A DNA stretch of 64,000 nucleotides from Glutamicibacter sp. JC586 (GTDB taxonomy: Bacteria > Actinomycetota > Actinomycetes > Actinomycetales > Micrococcaceae): NCBI RefSeq assembly GCF_009805585.1, contig NZ_VHIN01000017.1, positions 124,001 through 188,000 on the forward strand, written 5' to 3'. Position 1 is the first letter of the stretch. Each line of letters starts with the position of its first letter. Below, piece by piece: positions 43,740-52,630 of this stretch. A program made the translations under genes and the position numbers. The notes under the pieces are model-generated. The model worked only from the letters and a program-made list of their open reading frames with translations, ran no database searches and had not been told where the DNA came from.

Positions 43740-43824
43740 CCATCGGTCCTGGCTGTAGCACCGCTCCCTATCGGGTGGTTGCTGCGACGTCGTTGAGCCA
43801 GATCTCTCAGTCGCTCTGGATGGT
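43740..43824 (-). promoter_or_regulatory. SAM-I (S-box) riboswitch upstream of metN
   Basis: On the minus strand P1 pairs CCATC with GATGG. Between them stand GAGAGATCTGG, the core GCAGCAACC, and GGTGCTACAGCCAGGACC, the landmarks of the S-box aptamer. A weak hairpin (AGAAGAG...CTCTTCT, then TT) follows before metN and could be the expression platform. It is expected to shut the operon when SAM is abundant. Confidence 0.88.
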
Positions 43825-44110
43825 GTGTGTTCGGTTGAACCTTCCGAACAGTTCTAAGTCTGTCTTTCCTGGCTTTCGCAGACCAAGAGTTACGTAAGAC
43901 AAAGTCATCAAGTCGCCGTTCTCAATTGTCGATATCTCAAAGAACCGAAAAGTTCGTAGTAAAACTTAACTCTTGAAAGAACATGTCGCTTCAAGACGGC
44001 AACTCTTGACGTATCGACTTTCTCTGTCCCTTGATTTCGAACTGCGCACCATGGGAATTGAAATACGCTAACTGCGGTTGTACTGAATTGCAGACCTACG
44101 AGAGGGAACT

Positions 44111-44974
44111 ATGAAGATTGCAATTACCGGCGCCACCGGTCAGCTGGGAGAACTTGTTATTAATTCGCTCATCGAGCGTGGTGCAGATCCTGCGCAGCTT
44201 GTAGCGCTAGGACGTTCCGAGCAGAAGCTCGCTGCCCTGGCCGGCAAGGGCGTTGAAACGCGCGTTGCTGATTACAACGTAGAGGCCAGCCTTGTCTCAG
44301 CCCTTGAAGGTGTCGACAAGTTGCTACTGATTTCAGGTAGTGAAGTTGGCCAGCGCATTGCTCAACATGAAAACGTCATCACCGCCGCGCAACGAGTCAA
44401 TGTCTCTTTGATTGCCTACACCTCCGTGGCTAACGCCTTGACTGGCAACATGAAGCTCGCAGCGGAGCATATTGCCACCGAGCAGTTGCTCGCTGGCTCA
44501 GGCATTGACTACGTTTTGCTTCGCAATGGTTGGTACACCGAAAACTACACGGACCAGCTCATGGGCTACCTGAACAGTGGCGTCGTCCTCGGTGCAGCTG
44601 GCGATGGCAAAATCAGCGCCGCACCGCGTGCCGATTATGCTGAAGCGGCCGCTGCAGTACTGCTCTCAGAAGACAATGAAGCCGGCAAGATTTATGAGCT
44701 GGGTGGCGATAAGGCCTTCACGTTGGCCCAGCTCGCTGGTGCGGTTGGAGCGGCAGCAGGCCAAGAGGTCAGCTATCAGGATATTGAACCGGAAAAGTTG
44801 GTAGAGATTTACACCGAATCTGGCGTACCTGCAGTGTTTGCCGACATCCTAGTTGATACCGACGTTCGTGTTCGCGCGGGTGCTTTGGAAGTGAATTCGG
44901 CAGATCTTTCAACGCTTATTGGCCGCCCAACCGGTTCGCTGGGTAAGTCGATCAAGGATGCTCTCGCCAAATAA
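44111..44974 (+). CDS. NAD(P)-dependent oxidoreductase, NmrA/QorB-like
   Basis: A 287-residue atypical SDR. The N-terminus KIAITGATGQLGELVINSLIERGADP is the dinucleotide-binding motif; ADYNVEASLVSALEGVDKLLLISGSEVGQRIAQHENVITAA and LLRNGWYTENYTD follow the pattern of QorB-type quinone reductases and NmrA proteins. GAGAGGG precedes the ATG. It is a single gene ended by a strong terminator. Substrate unknown; quinone reduction is the likely activity. Confidence 0.87.
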   Translation: MKIAITGATGQLGELVINSLIERGADPAQLVALGRSEQKLAALAGKGVETRVADYNVEASLVSALEGVDKLLLISGSEVGQRIAQHENVITAAQRVNVSLIAYTSVANALTGNMKLAAEHIATEQLLAGSGIDYVLLRNGWYTENYTDQLMGYLNSGVVLGAAGDGKISAAPRADYAEAAAAVLLSEDNEAGKIYELGGDKAFTLAQLAGAVGAAAGQEVSYQDIEPEKLVEIYTESGVPAVFADILVDTDVRVRAGALEVNSADLSTLIGRPTGSLGKSIKDALAK

Positions 44975-44997
44975 ATTCAGCAGCTAATCATTGTTCA

Positions 44998-45047
44998 ATG
45001 GGTCGTTATCGCAGTGCCATCGTACTGCGATAACGACCCATCGTTTT
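44998..45047 (+). terminator. Terminator after the NmrA/QorB-like gene
   Basis: The arms ATGGGTCGTTATCGCAGT and its complement are followed by CGTTTTT. Confidence 0.88.
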
Positions 45048-45190
45048 TGGTCATTTGTGAAAAAACTTGCGGTCACTTGGGCGGAATTACAACCCAGTTG
45101 ACAAGCCAACGCGTGTCACAGGCCACAAGAGCGAGTTGCTTCGCGTAAATTGACGCATACTTCATCCGCACCTTTTCAGGAGATTAGAGT

Positions 45191-47014
45191 ATGCAAAGAA
45201 CAGGTCTGCGCGCCTTGGCTGGCGCAACAATTCTCTCTCTAGGATTGGGCGCTTTCACCGCCCTCCCGGCGAGCGCCGATCCAAGGCACACCGAGAAGAC
45301 TCCGACGGCTTCCGGTACGGGAGGCGCCGTCGCTTCAGTGGATCCCGAGGCTTCAGCCGCGGGTCTAGAAATATTGCGTCAAGGAGGCAATGCGGTGGAC
45401 GCAGCCGTAGCCACCGCCGCTGCGCTGGGTGTCACCGAGCCATACAGCGCAGGTGTTGGTGGTGGCGGCTACTTCATGTACTACGACGCTTCCACCGGCA
45501 AGGTCAGCACCATTGACGGCCGCGAAACTGCCCCTGCAACCACCCCGCATGATGCGTTCATTGATCCGGCCACCGGCAAGCCATACAACTTCACTCCCGA
45601 ACTAGTCACCAGCGGTGCGGCCGTTGGCGTTCCAGGAACCGTCGCAACGTGGGACAAAGCATTAAAGAACTGGGGTTCCCAAAGCTTCAAGCAGGTTCTG
45701 AAACCAGCAACGCAAGTCGCTTCGCGCGGATTTGTTGTTGATGAAACCTTCCACGAACAGACTCAAGATAATAAGGAACGCTTCGCGGCGTTCAGCTCGA
45801 CCCGTGAGCTTTTCCTTCCTGACGGAGATGCGCCGCAGGTCGGAACCATCTTCAAGAATCCCGAACTGGCCGACACCTACCGCCTGCTGGCCAAAGAAGG
45901 CCCCAAGGCTTTCTATCAAGGTGATCTAGCCTCCGAAATTTCCCAGACTGTCCAAGCTCCGCCCAAGGTAGAAGATACCGACCTACCAGTACCCGCGGGC
46001 TTTGTGACCACAGATGATCTGGTCGCTTATGAAGTCGCCGAGCAGAAGCCAACCACGGTGAATTACCGCGGCTTGGATGTTTACGGCATGGCACCATCCT
46101 CCAGCGGCGGAACCACCATTGGTGAATCGCTGAACATTCTGAGCCAATTCGACCTTGCCGGCATGGAACCGACCGATGCCCTGCACCATTACTTTGAAGC
46201 TACCGCTCTGGCTTATGCAGACCGCGGCAAATACGTTGGTGATCCGGCCTTCGTCGACGTGCCAACCACGACGCTGACTAACAAGCTCTTTGGTGCTGAA
46301 CGTGCCTGTGAAATTGATCCGCAGAAGGCCTCGGCCAAGCCGGTCGCTCCCGGCGATGTGGCTAACTTCGACGGGAAATGCCCGGCGAGCACAGCTCAGC
46401 CTGCTGAAGAACAGGACACCGAGAACATCTCCACCACCCATCTTTCAGTCGTAGACCGTTGGGGCAACGCAGTGTCCTACACACTAACCATTGAACAGAC
46501 CGGTGGTTCCGGCATGGTGGTCCCGGGCCGTGGTTTCCTGCTGAATAATGAACTCACCGATTTCTCCACGGTCTATGACCCAGCGGATCCGAACCGTATT
46601 GAGCCGGGTAAACGCCCGCGTTCTTCCATGTCCCCCACCATCGTGCTGCAGGACGGAAAACCAGTGTTGGCCGTTGGCTCTCCAGGCGGTTCCACAATTA
46701 TCACCACGGTGCTCCAGACGCTATTGAACCGCTACGACTTGGGGATGAGCATCAGCGAAGCAATTGCTGCTCCGCGTGCTTCGCAGCGCAATACCGCAGC
46801 TGTGACCGCGGAGCCTGAATTCATCACCAAGTACGGCTCAGCGTTGGAAGCCTTTGGCCATAAGCTCACCCCGGCCGGCGATTCCTTCACCCCGCAGGCA
46901 GAGATCGGTGCGGTGGAAGCCGTGGAGATCCATGCCGATGGAACGCTGACCGCAGCGGCCGAACCTGTACGCCGTGGCGGTGGCTCCGCCATGGTGCTCA
47001 AACCAAACAAATAG
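45191..47014 (+). CDS. ggt: Gamma-glutamyltransferase, exported
   Basis: A secreted, self-cleaving Ntn-hydrolase, 607 residues, that removes or transfers gamma-glutamyl groups from glutathione and related peptides, freeing cysteinyl-glycine. Signal peptide 1-29 (LPASA-D). The large subunit has ILRQGGNAVDAAVATAAALGVTEPYSAGVGGGGY; the autocleavage site is before T415 in NISTTHLSVVDRWGNAVS; SGMVVPGRGFLLNNELTDF and SMSPTIVL and SPGGSTIITTVLQ follow in the small subunit. It sits between two S-box-controlled operons but has no riboswitch of its own that I can see. A sulfur-scavenging role fits the neighbourhood. Confidence 0.93.
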   Translation: MQRTGLRALAGATILSLGLGAFTALPASADPRHTEKTPTASGTGGAVASVDPEASAAGLEILRQGGNAVDAAVATAAALGVTEPYSAGVGGGGYFMYYDASTGKVSTIDGRETAPATTPHDAFIDPATGKPYNFTPELVTSGAAVGVPGTVATWDKALKNWGSQSFKQVLKPATQVASRGFVVDETFHEQTQDNKERFAAFSSTRELFLPDGDAPQVGTIFKNPELADTYRLLAKEGPKAFYQGDLASEISQTVQAPPKVEDTDLPVPAGFVTTDDLVAYEVAEQKPTTVNYRGLDVYGMAPSSSGGTTIGESLNILSQFDLAGMEPTDALHHYFEATALAYADRGKYVGDPAFVDVPTTTLTNKLFGAERACEIDPQKASAKPVAPGDVANFDGKCPASTAQPAEEQDTENISTTHLSVVDRWGNAVSYTLTIEQTGGSGMVVPGRGFLLNNELTDFSTVYDPADPNRIEPGKRPRSSMSPTIVLQDGKPVLAVGSPGGSTIITTVLQTLLNRYDLGMSISEAIAAPRASQRNTAAVTAEPEFITKYGSALEAFGHKLTPAGDSFTPQAEIGAVEAVEIHADGTLTAAAEPVRRGGGSAMVLKPNK

Positions 47015-47024
47015 TTCCAGCAGA

Positions 47025-47082
47025 CAAAAGCCCAGAGGCCTCGGGCACCCTCAGAAAGGTGCTCGATGCCTCTGGGCTTTTG
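47025..47082. terminator. Bidirectional terminator
   Basis: The arms CAAAAGCCCAGAGGC and GCCTCTGGGCTTTTG with an inner GAGCACC-type stem; it serves ggt and the convergent monooxygenase gene. Confidence 0.88.
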
Positions 47083-47105
47083 TGGCGTGCTAACTTCTCT
47101 TCGTC

Positions 47106-48506
47106 TTAGCTTTGGGCAGCCAAGCGGTTGCCAATCTTGTACTTAGCTGCGCGGTGAGTTTCCTTCACGCGGTCGCCGGCTGCAAAGAGCTTATTGCGCA
47201 GTGAGCCGTCTGCGTACTCAGTCTTGTAAGCACCACGAGCCTGTAGCTCAGGAACGACGTACTCAACGACGTCTTCGAAGGTTGCTGGGGTGACAGCGTA
47301 GGCCAGGTTGAAGCCGTCCACGTCGGTGTAGTCCACCCAGTCGATGAGCTTCTCGGCTACCTCGGCGCCGGAGCCAACGGTGATTGGACCGAATCCGCCC
47401 ACGCCAACCCATTCAGCAAGCTGACGGATAGTCCATGGGTTGCCGTCATCGCCGCTGGCCTTCTGGAAGGTCTCCACGGAAGACTGGATGGCGTTGGACT
47501 TCACGTTTGATCCCAACGGCTCATCAGGATCCAATTCGGAAAGGTCCACACCCATCCAGCCGGAGATCAACACCTGAGCACCTTCAACATCCGCATAGGA
47601 CTTGTAGTCCTCGTACTTGGCCTGAGCCTTCTCGGATGTTTCATCTGTGATGATGGTCTGCATGGCGAAAATCTTCACGTCATAACGGTCACGTCCCGTA
47701 GCCTCGACAGCGTCACGAATCTTGGCGACGGTGGCCTTGAGAATTTCGCGGGTAGGGCTGGTAACAAAAACAGCCTCAGCGTTTTCCGAGGCAAACTTGA
47801 TGCCACGCGACGAGGCACCGGCCTGGTAAATTACCGGGGTGCGCTGAGTAGAAGGCTCGGTGATGGCAATGCCGGGCACCTTAAAGTACTTGCCCTCATG
47901 CTCAATGTTGTGCACCTTGGCCGGGTCAGAGTAGATCCCGGTTTCTTTGTTATTCTGCACCGCATCGTCTTCCCACGAGCCTTCGAGCAGCTTGTAGACC
48001 ACTTCGAGGTATTCGTCGGCATGATTGTAACGCTCGTCGTGTTCCATCTGGTCTTCTTGGCCCATATTTCGGGCGGCCGAAGGCAGGTAACCAGTGACAA
48101 CATTCCAGCCCACACGACCTTCGGTCAGGTGATCAAGGGTGGCTAGGCGACGCGCGAAGGCGTAAGGGTGCTCGTAGGCGGTGCCGGCGGTGACACCAAA
48201 ACCAAGGTTCTCGGTCACCGCTGCCATGGCGGAAACCAACATCATCGGGTCGTTCACTGGAGCCTGAGCGCCCGAGCGTAATGGCGATTCGTTGGTTCCG
48301 TTGAAGACGTCGTAGGTGCCTAGCACGTCGGCAATAAACAGGCCGTCGAACTTACCTTTTTCTAGCACCTTCGCTAGGTGTGTCCAGTAACCGATGGTGT
48401 TGTAGGTCGAGGCCTTATCATCGGGGTGACGCCACAGACCTGGCGACTGGTGCACCACGCAGTTCATGTCGAATGCGTTAAAAAGAATTTCGCGATTCTT
48501 GCTCAT
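47106..48506 (-). CDS. FMN-dependent monooxygenase, NtaA/SnaA/DszA/DmoA family (copy 2)
   Basis: A 466-residue reduced-FMN-dependent monooxygenase, paralogue of the 38467-39885 gene. Landmarks: ILFNAFDMNCVVHQSPGLWRHPDD, KFDGLFIADVLGTYDVF, FARRLATLDHLTEGRVGWNVVTGYLPSAARNMG, DERYNHADEYLEVVYKLLEGSWEDDAV, TPVIYQAGASSRGIKFAS. ATG at 48506 has AAGGAGAA at good spacing. It is 52 bases after the acyl-CoA-dehydrogenase-like gene and under the riboswitch at 49919-50003. Dimethyl-sulfide-type or sulfone substrates are possible; none is provable here. No flavin reductase gene is adjacent. Confidence 0.87.
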   Translation of the reverse strand: MSKNREILFNAFDMNCVVHQSPGLWRHPDDKASTYNTIGYWTHLAKVLEKGKFDGLFIADVLGTYDVFNGTNESPLRSGAQAPVNDPMMLVSAMAAVTENLGFGVTAGTAYEHPYAFARRLATLDHLTEGRVGWNVVTGYLPSAARNMGQEDQMEHDERYNHADEYLEVVYKLLEGSWEDDAVQNNKETGIYSDPAKVHNIEHEGKYFKVPGIAITEPSTQRTPVIYQAGASSRGIKFASENAEAVFVTSPTREILKATVAKIRDAVEATGRDRYDVKIFAMQTIITDETSEKAQAKYEDYKSYADVEGAQVLISGWMGVDLSELDPDEPLGSNVKSNAIQSSVETFQKASGDDGNPWTIRQLAEWVGVGGFGPITVGSGAEVAEKLIDWVDYTDVDGFNLAYAVTPATFEDVVEYVVPELQARGAYKTEYADGSLRNKLFAAGDRVKETHRAAKYKIGNRLAAQS

Positions 48507-48558
48507 GGGTGTTCTCCTTGCCGTGAATCTGTAAATTGTGGGTAAAAATATTTGGCGC

Positions 48559-49899
48559 TTAGGCGCCGTAGCCTTGGTGGTTGCTGTCCTCGCCGGTAAC
48601 CAAAAGTCGTTGCGGCTGAACCGCGTTGATTTCGTAGTCCCCCACAATTCGTGCCTTATATATGGCCGGGTTGTGGGTGGCGATGGTGCGGGCATTACGC
48701 CAGTGCCGATCCAGATTGCACACGACGCTGGTCGAGGAAGCGCCCAAACCATCAAAGATCTTGCTGGTTGCTCCGAGCACCAGCGGCTGGACGACGGTCT
48801 GCGCACGGTTGGCGGACAATTCACAGACCGCGTAGCGTTCTTCATCGTTAAGCCCTGGATCGACCAACGCAGCTTCAACTTCAAGCACCGCGCCGATAAC
48901 CACCGAATCCACGGCGAAGGATTCTGCGGATACTTCACCAACCAACTGCAGAACCTGCGGTTCGCGGTAGGCCGGAACCCCGGTGCCGGTGGTGAAGATG
49001 CGGGTGCGATTCTGCACCGAAACACGGAGGTCGTTGAGTGCGGCGCGGGCAATGCCTGCCTGAACTGCCGTGAGCACCAGTTGATAGATTGCTGCCTCGG
49101 AGTCGTTGGAGGTTTGCGGGATGAAACAGTCCACCGGCACCTGATGGAATTCGGTAGTTCCGGTCCCGGTCAGTCCTTGGCCAAAGCCGTCCCAGTCGTC
49201 AAGGATCTTTACGCCACTACGCTGGGTGGAGACTACGGCGATTTGGCGTCCTGGCTTCTCTGGATGGGCCACAGCCACAGCGGTCCAGTCGGCGAAAATA
49301 GTTCCGGTGCAGTAGTACTTTTCGCCGTCAACAATCCAACGGCCCTCTGACTCAGTGACCTTGGTGTTCAGCGTGCCCAGTGCATTGCCGCCGCGCTCGG
49401 TGTAGGCGTTACCTACGATCTGTCCCGCAGCGATACGAGTGACCCACTTACTGCGCAGTTCTTGGTCCTCAAGGATCAAGACGCTCTCGACAAAGGCGAT
49501 ATGCGCACGCCACAGTTGGCCGACGTGAGAGTCCGCCTCGGAAAGTTCTATGAGCAGGCGGAACACATCCACTAGACGCGCGCCGTAACCGCCTTCTGCC
49601 ACTGGAATGCGCAACGCACCAAAACGATCACGGTTCAACAGGCCCACTTGCTCGAATGGAAGCACGCGGTTGCGGTCCCGGTCCCTAGCAGTGGAAGCGA
49701 TTTGAGCGAAGATCGGGCGGAAGATTTCGGCCAAACGGTCATACTGTTCGTCCGCGCCCGAGCCGGGAGTGACCTTGAGTAGTTGCCGGGTAGGCAACTG
49801 CTCTTCGAAGTCGTCTAGTCCCATGGCGCTAGTCTGCGAAGGATCGCTGAGCTGGTTGAAGTCCAAACCGGAAGAGTTCGGCGACTCGCCAAATGACAT
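48559..49899 (-). CDS. Acyl-CoA-dehydrogenase-fold flavoprotein, SfnB/DszC-like (copy 2)
   Basis: A 446-residue paralogue of the 39888-41105 protein with a ~50-residue N-terminal extension. Conserved with copy 1: VFRLLIELSEADSHVGQLWRAHIAFVE, VGNAYTERGGNALGTLNTKV, GEKYYCTGTIFADW, LDDWDGFGQGLTGTGTTEF, FDGLGASSTSVVCNLDRHWRNARTIATHNP. ATG at 49899 is chosen because GAGGAC precedes it. The S-box aptamer ends only about 20 bases before the start, so control of translation initiation is plausible. Confidence 0.84.
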   Translation of the reverse strand: MSFGESPNSSGLDFNQLSDPSQTSAMGLDDFEEQLPTRQLLKVTPGSGADEQYDRLAEIFRPIFAQIASTARDRDRNRVLPFEQVGLLNRDRFGALRIPVAEGGYGARLVDVFRLLIELSEADSHVGQLWRAHIAFVESVLILEDQELRSKWVTRIAAGQIVGNAYTERGGNALGTLNTKVTESEGRWIVDGEKYYCTGTIFADWTAVAVAHPEKPGRQIAVVSTQRSGVKILDDWDGFGQGLTGTGTTEFHQVPVDCFIPQTSNDSEAAIYQLVLTAVQAGIARAALNDLRVSVQNRTRIFTTGTGVPAYREPQVLQLVGEVSAESFAVDSVVIGAVLEVEAALVDPGLNDEERYAVCELSANRAQTVVQPLVLGATSKIFDGLGASSTSVVCNLDRHWRNARTIATHNPAIYKARIVGDYEINAVQPQRLLVTGEDSNHQGYGA

Positions 49900-49918
49900 T
49901 GAAGTCCTCAATTCTTTC

Positions 49919-50003
49919 CATCGGTCCTGGCGGTAGCACCGTCCCGCGTTTCGGGTGGTTGCTGCGGCGTCGTCGAGCCAGATCTCTCAGCCGCTCTGGA
50001 TGG
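49919..50003 (-). promoter_or_regulatory. SAM-I (S-box) riboswitch upstream of the copy-2 monooxygenase operon
   Basis: Minus strand: P1 CCATC/GATGG, GAGAGATCTGGCTC, GCAGCAACCACC, GGTGCTACCGCCAGGACC. It is nearly identical in sequence to the aptamer at 43740-43824. Confidence 0.9.
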
Positions 50004-50276
50004 GGTGTCATTCATTTGTAGCCGTAACAATGCAATCTTTCCAAGCCACGAAGTCACATTTCTCAGCCGAGACTGGCTGGCTTGACATAGGCGTTGCACG
50101 GTCAATGACGCTTCATGTCGAAGATGACTTGCCCAGAGTACTCAACTATCGATTAAACAGCCTTGCAATGAAATAAATAACGAAATAACCCGCGCATGTG
50201 ACGTAGTTATCGAAGATTTTTCATGTTACGCAAGATTTGCGTTCTATTCATTCGAATGCCTGTAATGGAAGCGTAA

Positions 50277-50371
50277 CCATCCCGAGCGGCCGAGAGATCT
50301 GGCTCTTAGACGCCGCAGCAACCACCTATGGATCACAGTCTTTAGGCCGGTGCTACCGCCAGGACCGATGG
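50277..50371 (+). promoter_or_regulatory. SAM-I (S-box) riboswitch upstream of the ABC-ATPase stub and acs
   Basis: Plus strand: P1 CCATC/GATGG, GAGAGATCTGGCTC, GCAGCAACCACC, then a longer P3 loop, and GGTGCTACCGCCAGGACC. The 3' side of P1 runs into GGAG (50370-50373), the ribosome-binding site of the following small frame, so aptamer folding could hide it. Confidence 0.9.
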
Positions 50372-50379
50372 AGATGATC

Positions 50380-50502
50380 ATGGCTCTTAGCCTTGCACTG
50401 CCTCAAACACATACCTCGACGGCATTAGATGTTGAATTCAGCAACGTTTCGCGTACGTTCACTTCTGCGATTGTCATTCACCTGCGACTTCATTCCCCGT
50501 AG
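50380..50502 (+). pseudogene. 40-codon frame resembling the N-terminus of a MetN-type ABC ATPase
   Basis: ATG at 50380 has GGAG six bases upstream and starts a 40-residue frame containing ALDVEFSNVSRTFTS, which resembles the first strand of ABC ATPases (IxFxNVSKTF, as in MetN). After that the similarity ends and TAG follows. It sits where metN would be expected behind an S-box riboswitch. The likely reading is a metN gene cut short by deletion; a genuine short peptide is the alternative. Confidence 0.4.
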
Positions 50503-50581
50503 GGCTTCGCGTATTTATTCCCAGACGGAACCACAGTAAAAATCGTTTTTGCCACCAAAGCACACCAAGGAATTTTCTCTC

Positions 50582-52543
50582 ATGACCATCGAATCGGCAT
50601 CCACCTCAGCCTTGCCCTCAGAGGAAGCACGCCATGCATTCTGGGACGAAGCAGCAAACCTCCTGGACTGGGAGAACCGCTGGCACACCACCAGCCGTAT
50701 CGTCCCTGCCGATGCAGCTGCCAAGCGCGGCCCCGAAATCTCTTGGTACCTCGGAGGTACGCTCAACGCTGCGGTGAACTGCGCCGACCGGCATGTTGCT
50801 GCTGGCCGGGGCGAGAAGGTCGCCCTCTATTTTGAAGGCGAGCCTGGGGATCGGGTCACCGTCACCTACAAGGACCTGCAAGATCGAGTTAGCCAAGCTG
50901 CCAACGCATTGGAATCGCTGGGTGTTGTTAAGGGCGATCGTGTAGTCATCTACCTACCGGTGCTCATCGAAACTATCGTCATCACCCTGGCCTGCGCCCG
51001 CATTGGTGCGATTCATTCGCTGGTCTTCGGTGGTTTCTCGGCCGAGGCGCTCAAATTCCGGGTGGAAGATACCAAGGCCAAGGTGCTGGTTACTACCGAT
51101 GGCCAGTTCCGTCGCGGTACCTCGGTACCGGTGAAAGACAATGCTGATCAGGCAGTCTCCGGTGAGAACCATATCGAAAAGGTTCTGGTTATCCGCCGTA
51201 CCGGCGATCAAATTCCCTGGACTGATGGTCGGGACGTGTGGTGGCATGAGGTAGTTGAGACTCAGTCCACCAACCATCGCCCGCAGTTCTTTGATTCAGA
51301 AACCCCACTGTTCATCATGTACACCTCGGGCACTACCGGGCAGCCTAAGGGTCTGGTCCACACCACCGGTGGCTATTTGACTCAGGCAGCTGCCAGCTAC
51401 AACCTGCTTTTTGCCAATCCCGATGAGAATCAGCGGGAGAATGACGTGCACTGGTGCACCGCGGACTTGGCCTGGGTTACCGCGCATACCTATGAGATCT
51501 ACGGCCCATTGGCTAACGGTGTCACCCAGGTGATCTATGAAGGTGTCCCCAACGCACCACACCCAGGCCGCCATTTCGAAGTCATTGAACGTTACAAGGT
51601 CACCAGTTATTACACGGCTCCTACCTTGGTCCGTTCGCTGATGGGTTGGTTCCCCGAAGGCATTCCAGCCACTTATGATCTATCCTCCATCAACATTGGT
51701 GGCACTGTCGGCGAAGCAGTTAACCCCGAGGCGTGGAAGTGGTTCCGCGAGCAGCTCGGCCGCGATACTCCCATAGGCCTGCCCATGGTGGACACCTGGT
51801 GGCAGTCCGAATCCGGCGCAACGATCCTCTCACCGCTACCCACCGATGACTACTTCAAGCCCGGTTGTGCCGCTCGATCGTTGCCCGGAGTTTCAGTGGA
51901 CATCGTTGATGCTCAGGGCCATAGCGTAGAACCGCATACTCAGGGAAATATCGTGATCACCCAAACCGGGCCGTCGATGGCTCGTACCGTGTGGGGCAAC
52001 CCTGAACGCTACTACACCAGCTATTGGGAACAATACGTTCAGCAGGGCTGGTTCCTGGCTGGTGACGGGGCACGCTTTGATGAGGATGGCGATATTTTCA
52101 TTCTTGGCCGTACCGATGATGTGATCAATATTTCTGGCCACCGACTTTCCACCATCGAGATTGAATCAGCTCTGGTCACCAATCCTGGGGTTGTCGAGGC
52201 CGGGGTGTGCCCGACGAGCGACGCGAAGACAGGACACGCTGCCACGGCGTTTGTGGTGCCATTGGATAAGAGCTTAATCGCGCAGTTCCCCGATGAAGCT
52301 CTAGCTGCTCGGCAGGCAGAATTCATTGCTCAGTTACGTTCCACGGTGACAACCCAGATCGGGCCGATCGCTAAGCCACGCGATGTTGTTCTGGTTCCCG
52401 ACGTTCCTAAGACCCGCTCGGGGAAAATCATGCGGCGGTTACTCACCCAGCTCTTTGAAGGAAGCACTCTGGGCGATACCACTAGCTTGCAAAATGAACC
52501 ATGCATTCCGGAAATCAACGCAATTTGCCGAGCACGTCAGTGA
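50582..52543 (+). CDS. acs: Acetyl-CoA synthetase (AMP-forming)
   Basis: Converts acetate, ATP and CoA to acetyl-CoA through acetyl-AMP; 653 residues. Landmarks: the N-terminal WYLGGTLNAAVNCADRHV, GAIHSLVFGGFSAEAL, the P-loop-like YTSGTTGQPKGLVHTTGGY, DTWWQSESGATILSPLP with the paired tryptophans that restrict the pocket to acetate, and the catalytic lysine in KTRSGKIMRR (about K615), which in other bacteria is acetylated to switch the enzyme off. ATG at 50582 has AAGGA 10 bases upstream. It follows an S-box riboswitch and an apparent metN remnant, an unusual setting; it may have its own promoter in the 80 bases between. Confidence 0.92.
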   Translation: MTIESASTSALPSEEARHAFWDEAANLLDWENRWHTTSRIVPADAAAKRGPEISWYLGGTLNAAVNCADRHVAAGRGEKVALYFEGEPGDRVTVTYKDLQDRVSQAANALESLGVVKGDRVVIYLPVLIETIVITLACARIGAIHSLVFGGFSAEALKFRVEDTKAKVLVTTDGQFRRGTSVPVKDNADQAVSGENHIEKVLVIRRTGDQIPWTDGRDVWWHEVVETQSTNHRPQFFDSETPLFIMYTSGTTGQPKGLVHTTGGYLTQAAASYNLLFANPDENQRENDVHWCTADLAWVTAHTYEIYGPLANGVTQVIYEGVPNAPHPGRHFEVIERYKVTSYYTAPTLVRSLMGWFPEGIPATYDLSSINIGGTVGEAVNPEAWKWFREQLGRDTPIGLPMVDTWWQSESGATILSPLPTDDYFKPGCAARSLPGVSVDIVDAQGHSVEPHTQGNIVITQTGPSMARTVWGNPERYYTSYWEQYVQQGWFLAGDGARFDEDGDIFILGRTDDVINISGHRLSTIEIESALVTNPGVVEAGVCPTSDAKTGHAATAFVVPLDKSLIAQFPDEALAARQAEFIAQLRSTVTTQIGPIAKPRDVVLVPDVPKTRSGKIMRRLLTQLFEGSTLGDTTSLQNEPCIPEINAICRARQ

Positions 52544-52569
52544 GAGTTCGGCAGCAATTCCCCGCTTAA

Positions 52570-52614
52570 CCTCGTGAAGCCTCGTCCCTGTGGGACGAGG
52601 CTTCACGAGGTTTT
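52570..52614. terminator. Bidirectional terminator
   Basis: Nineteen-base perfect arms CCTCGTGAAGCCTCGTCCC and complement around TGT, followed by TTTT; it serves acs and the convergent BCCT gene. Confidence 0.9.
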
Positions 52615-52630
52615 CAGCTAGTAGTTCTAG

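Noticed and set aside
50003-50276. Possible extra gene between the two divergent riboswitches
   Set aside because: Only short frames without ribosome-binding sites; the space is adequate for two divergent promoters.
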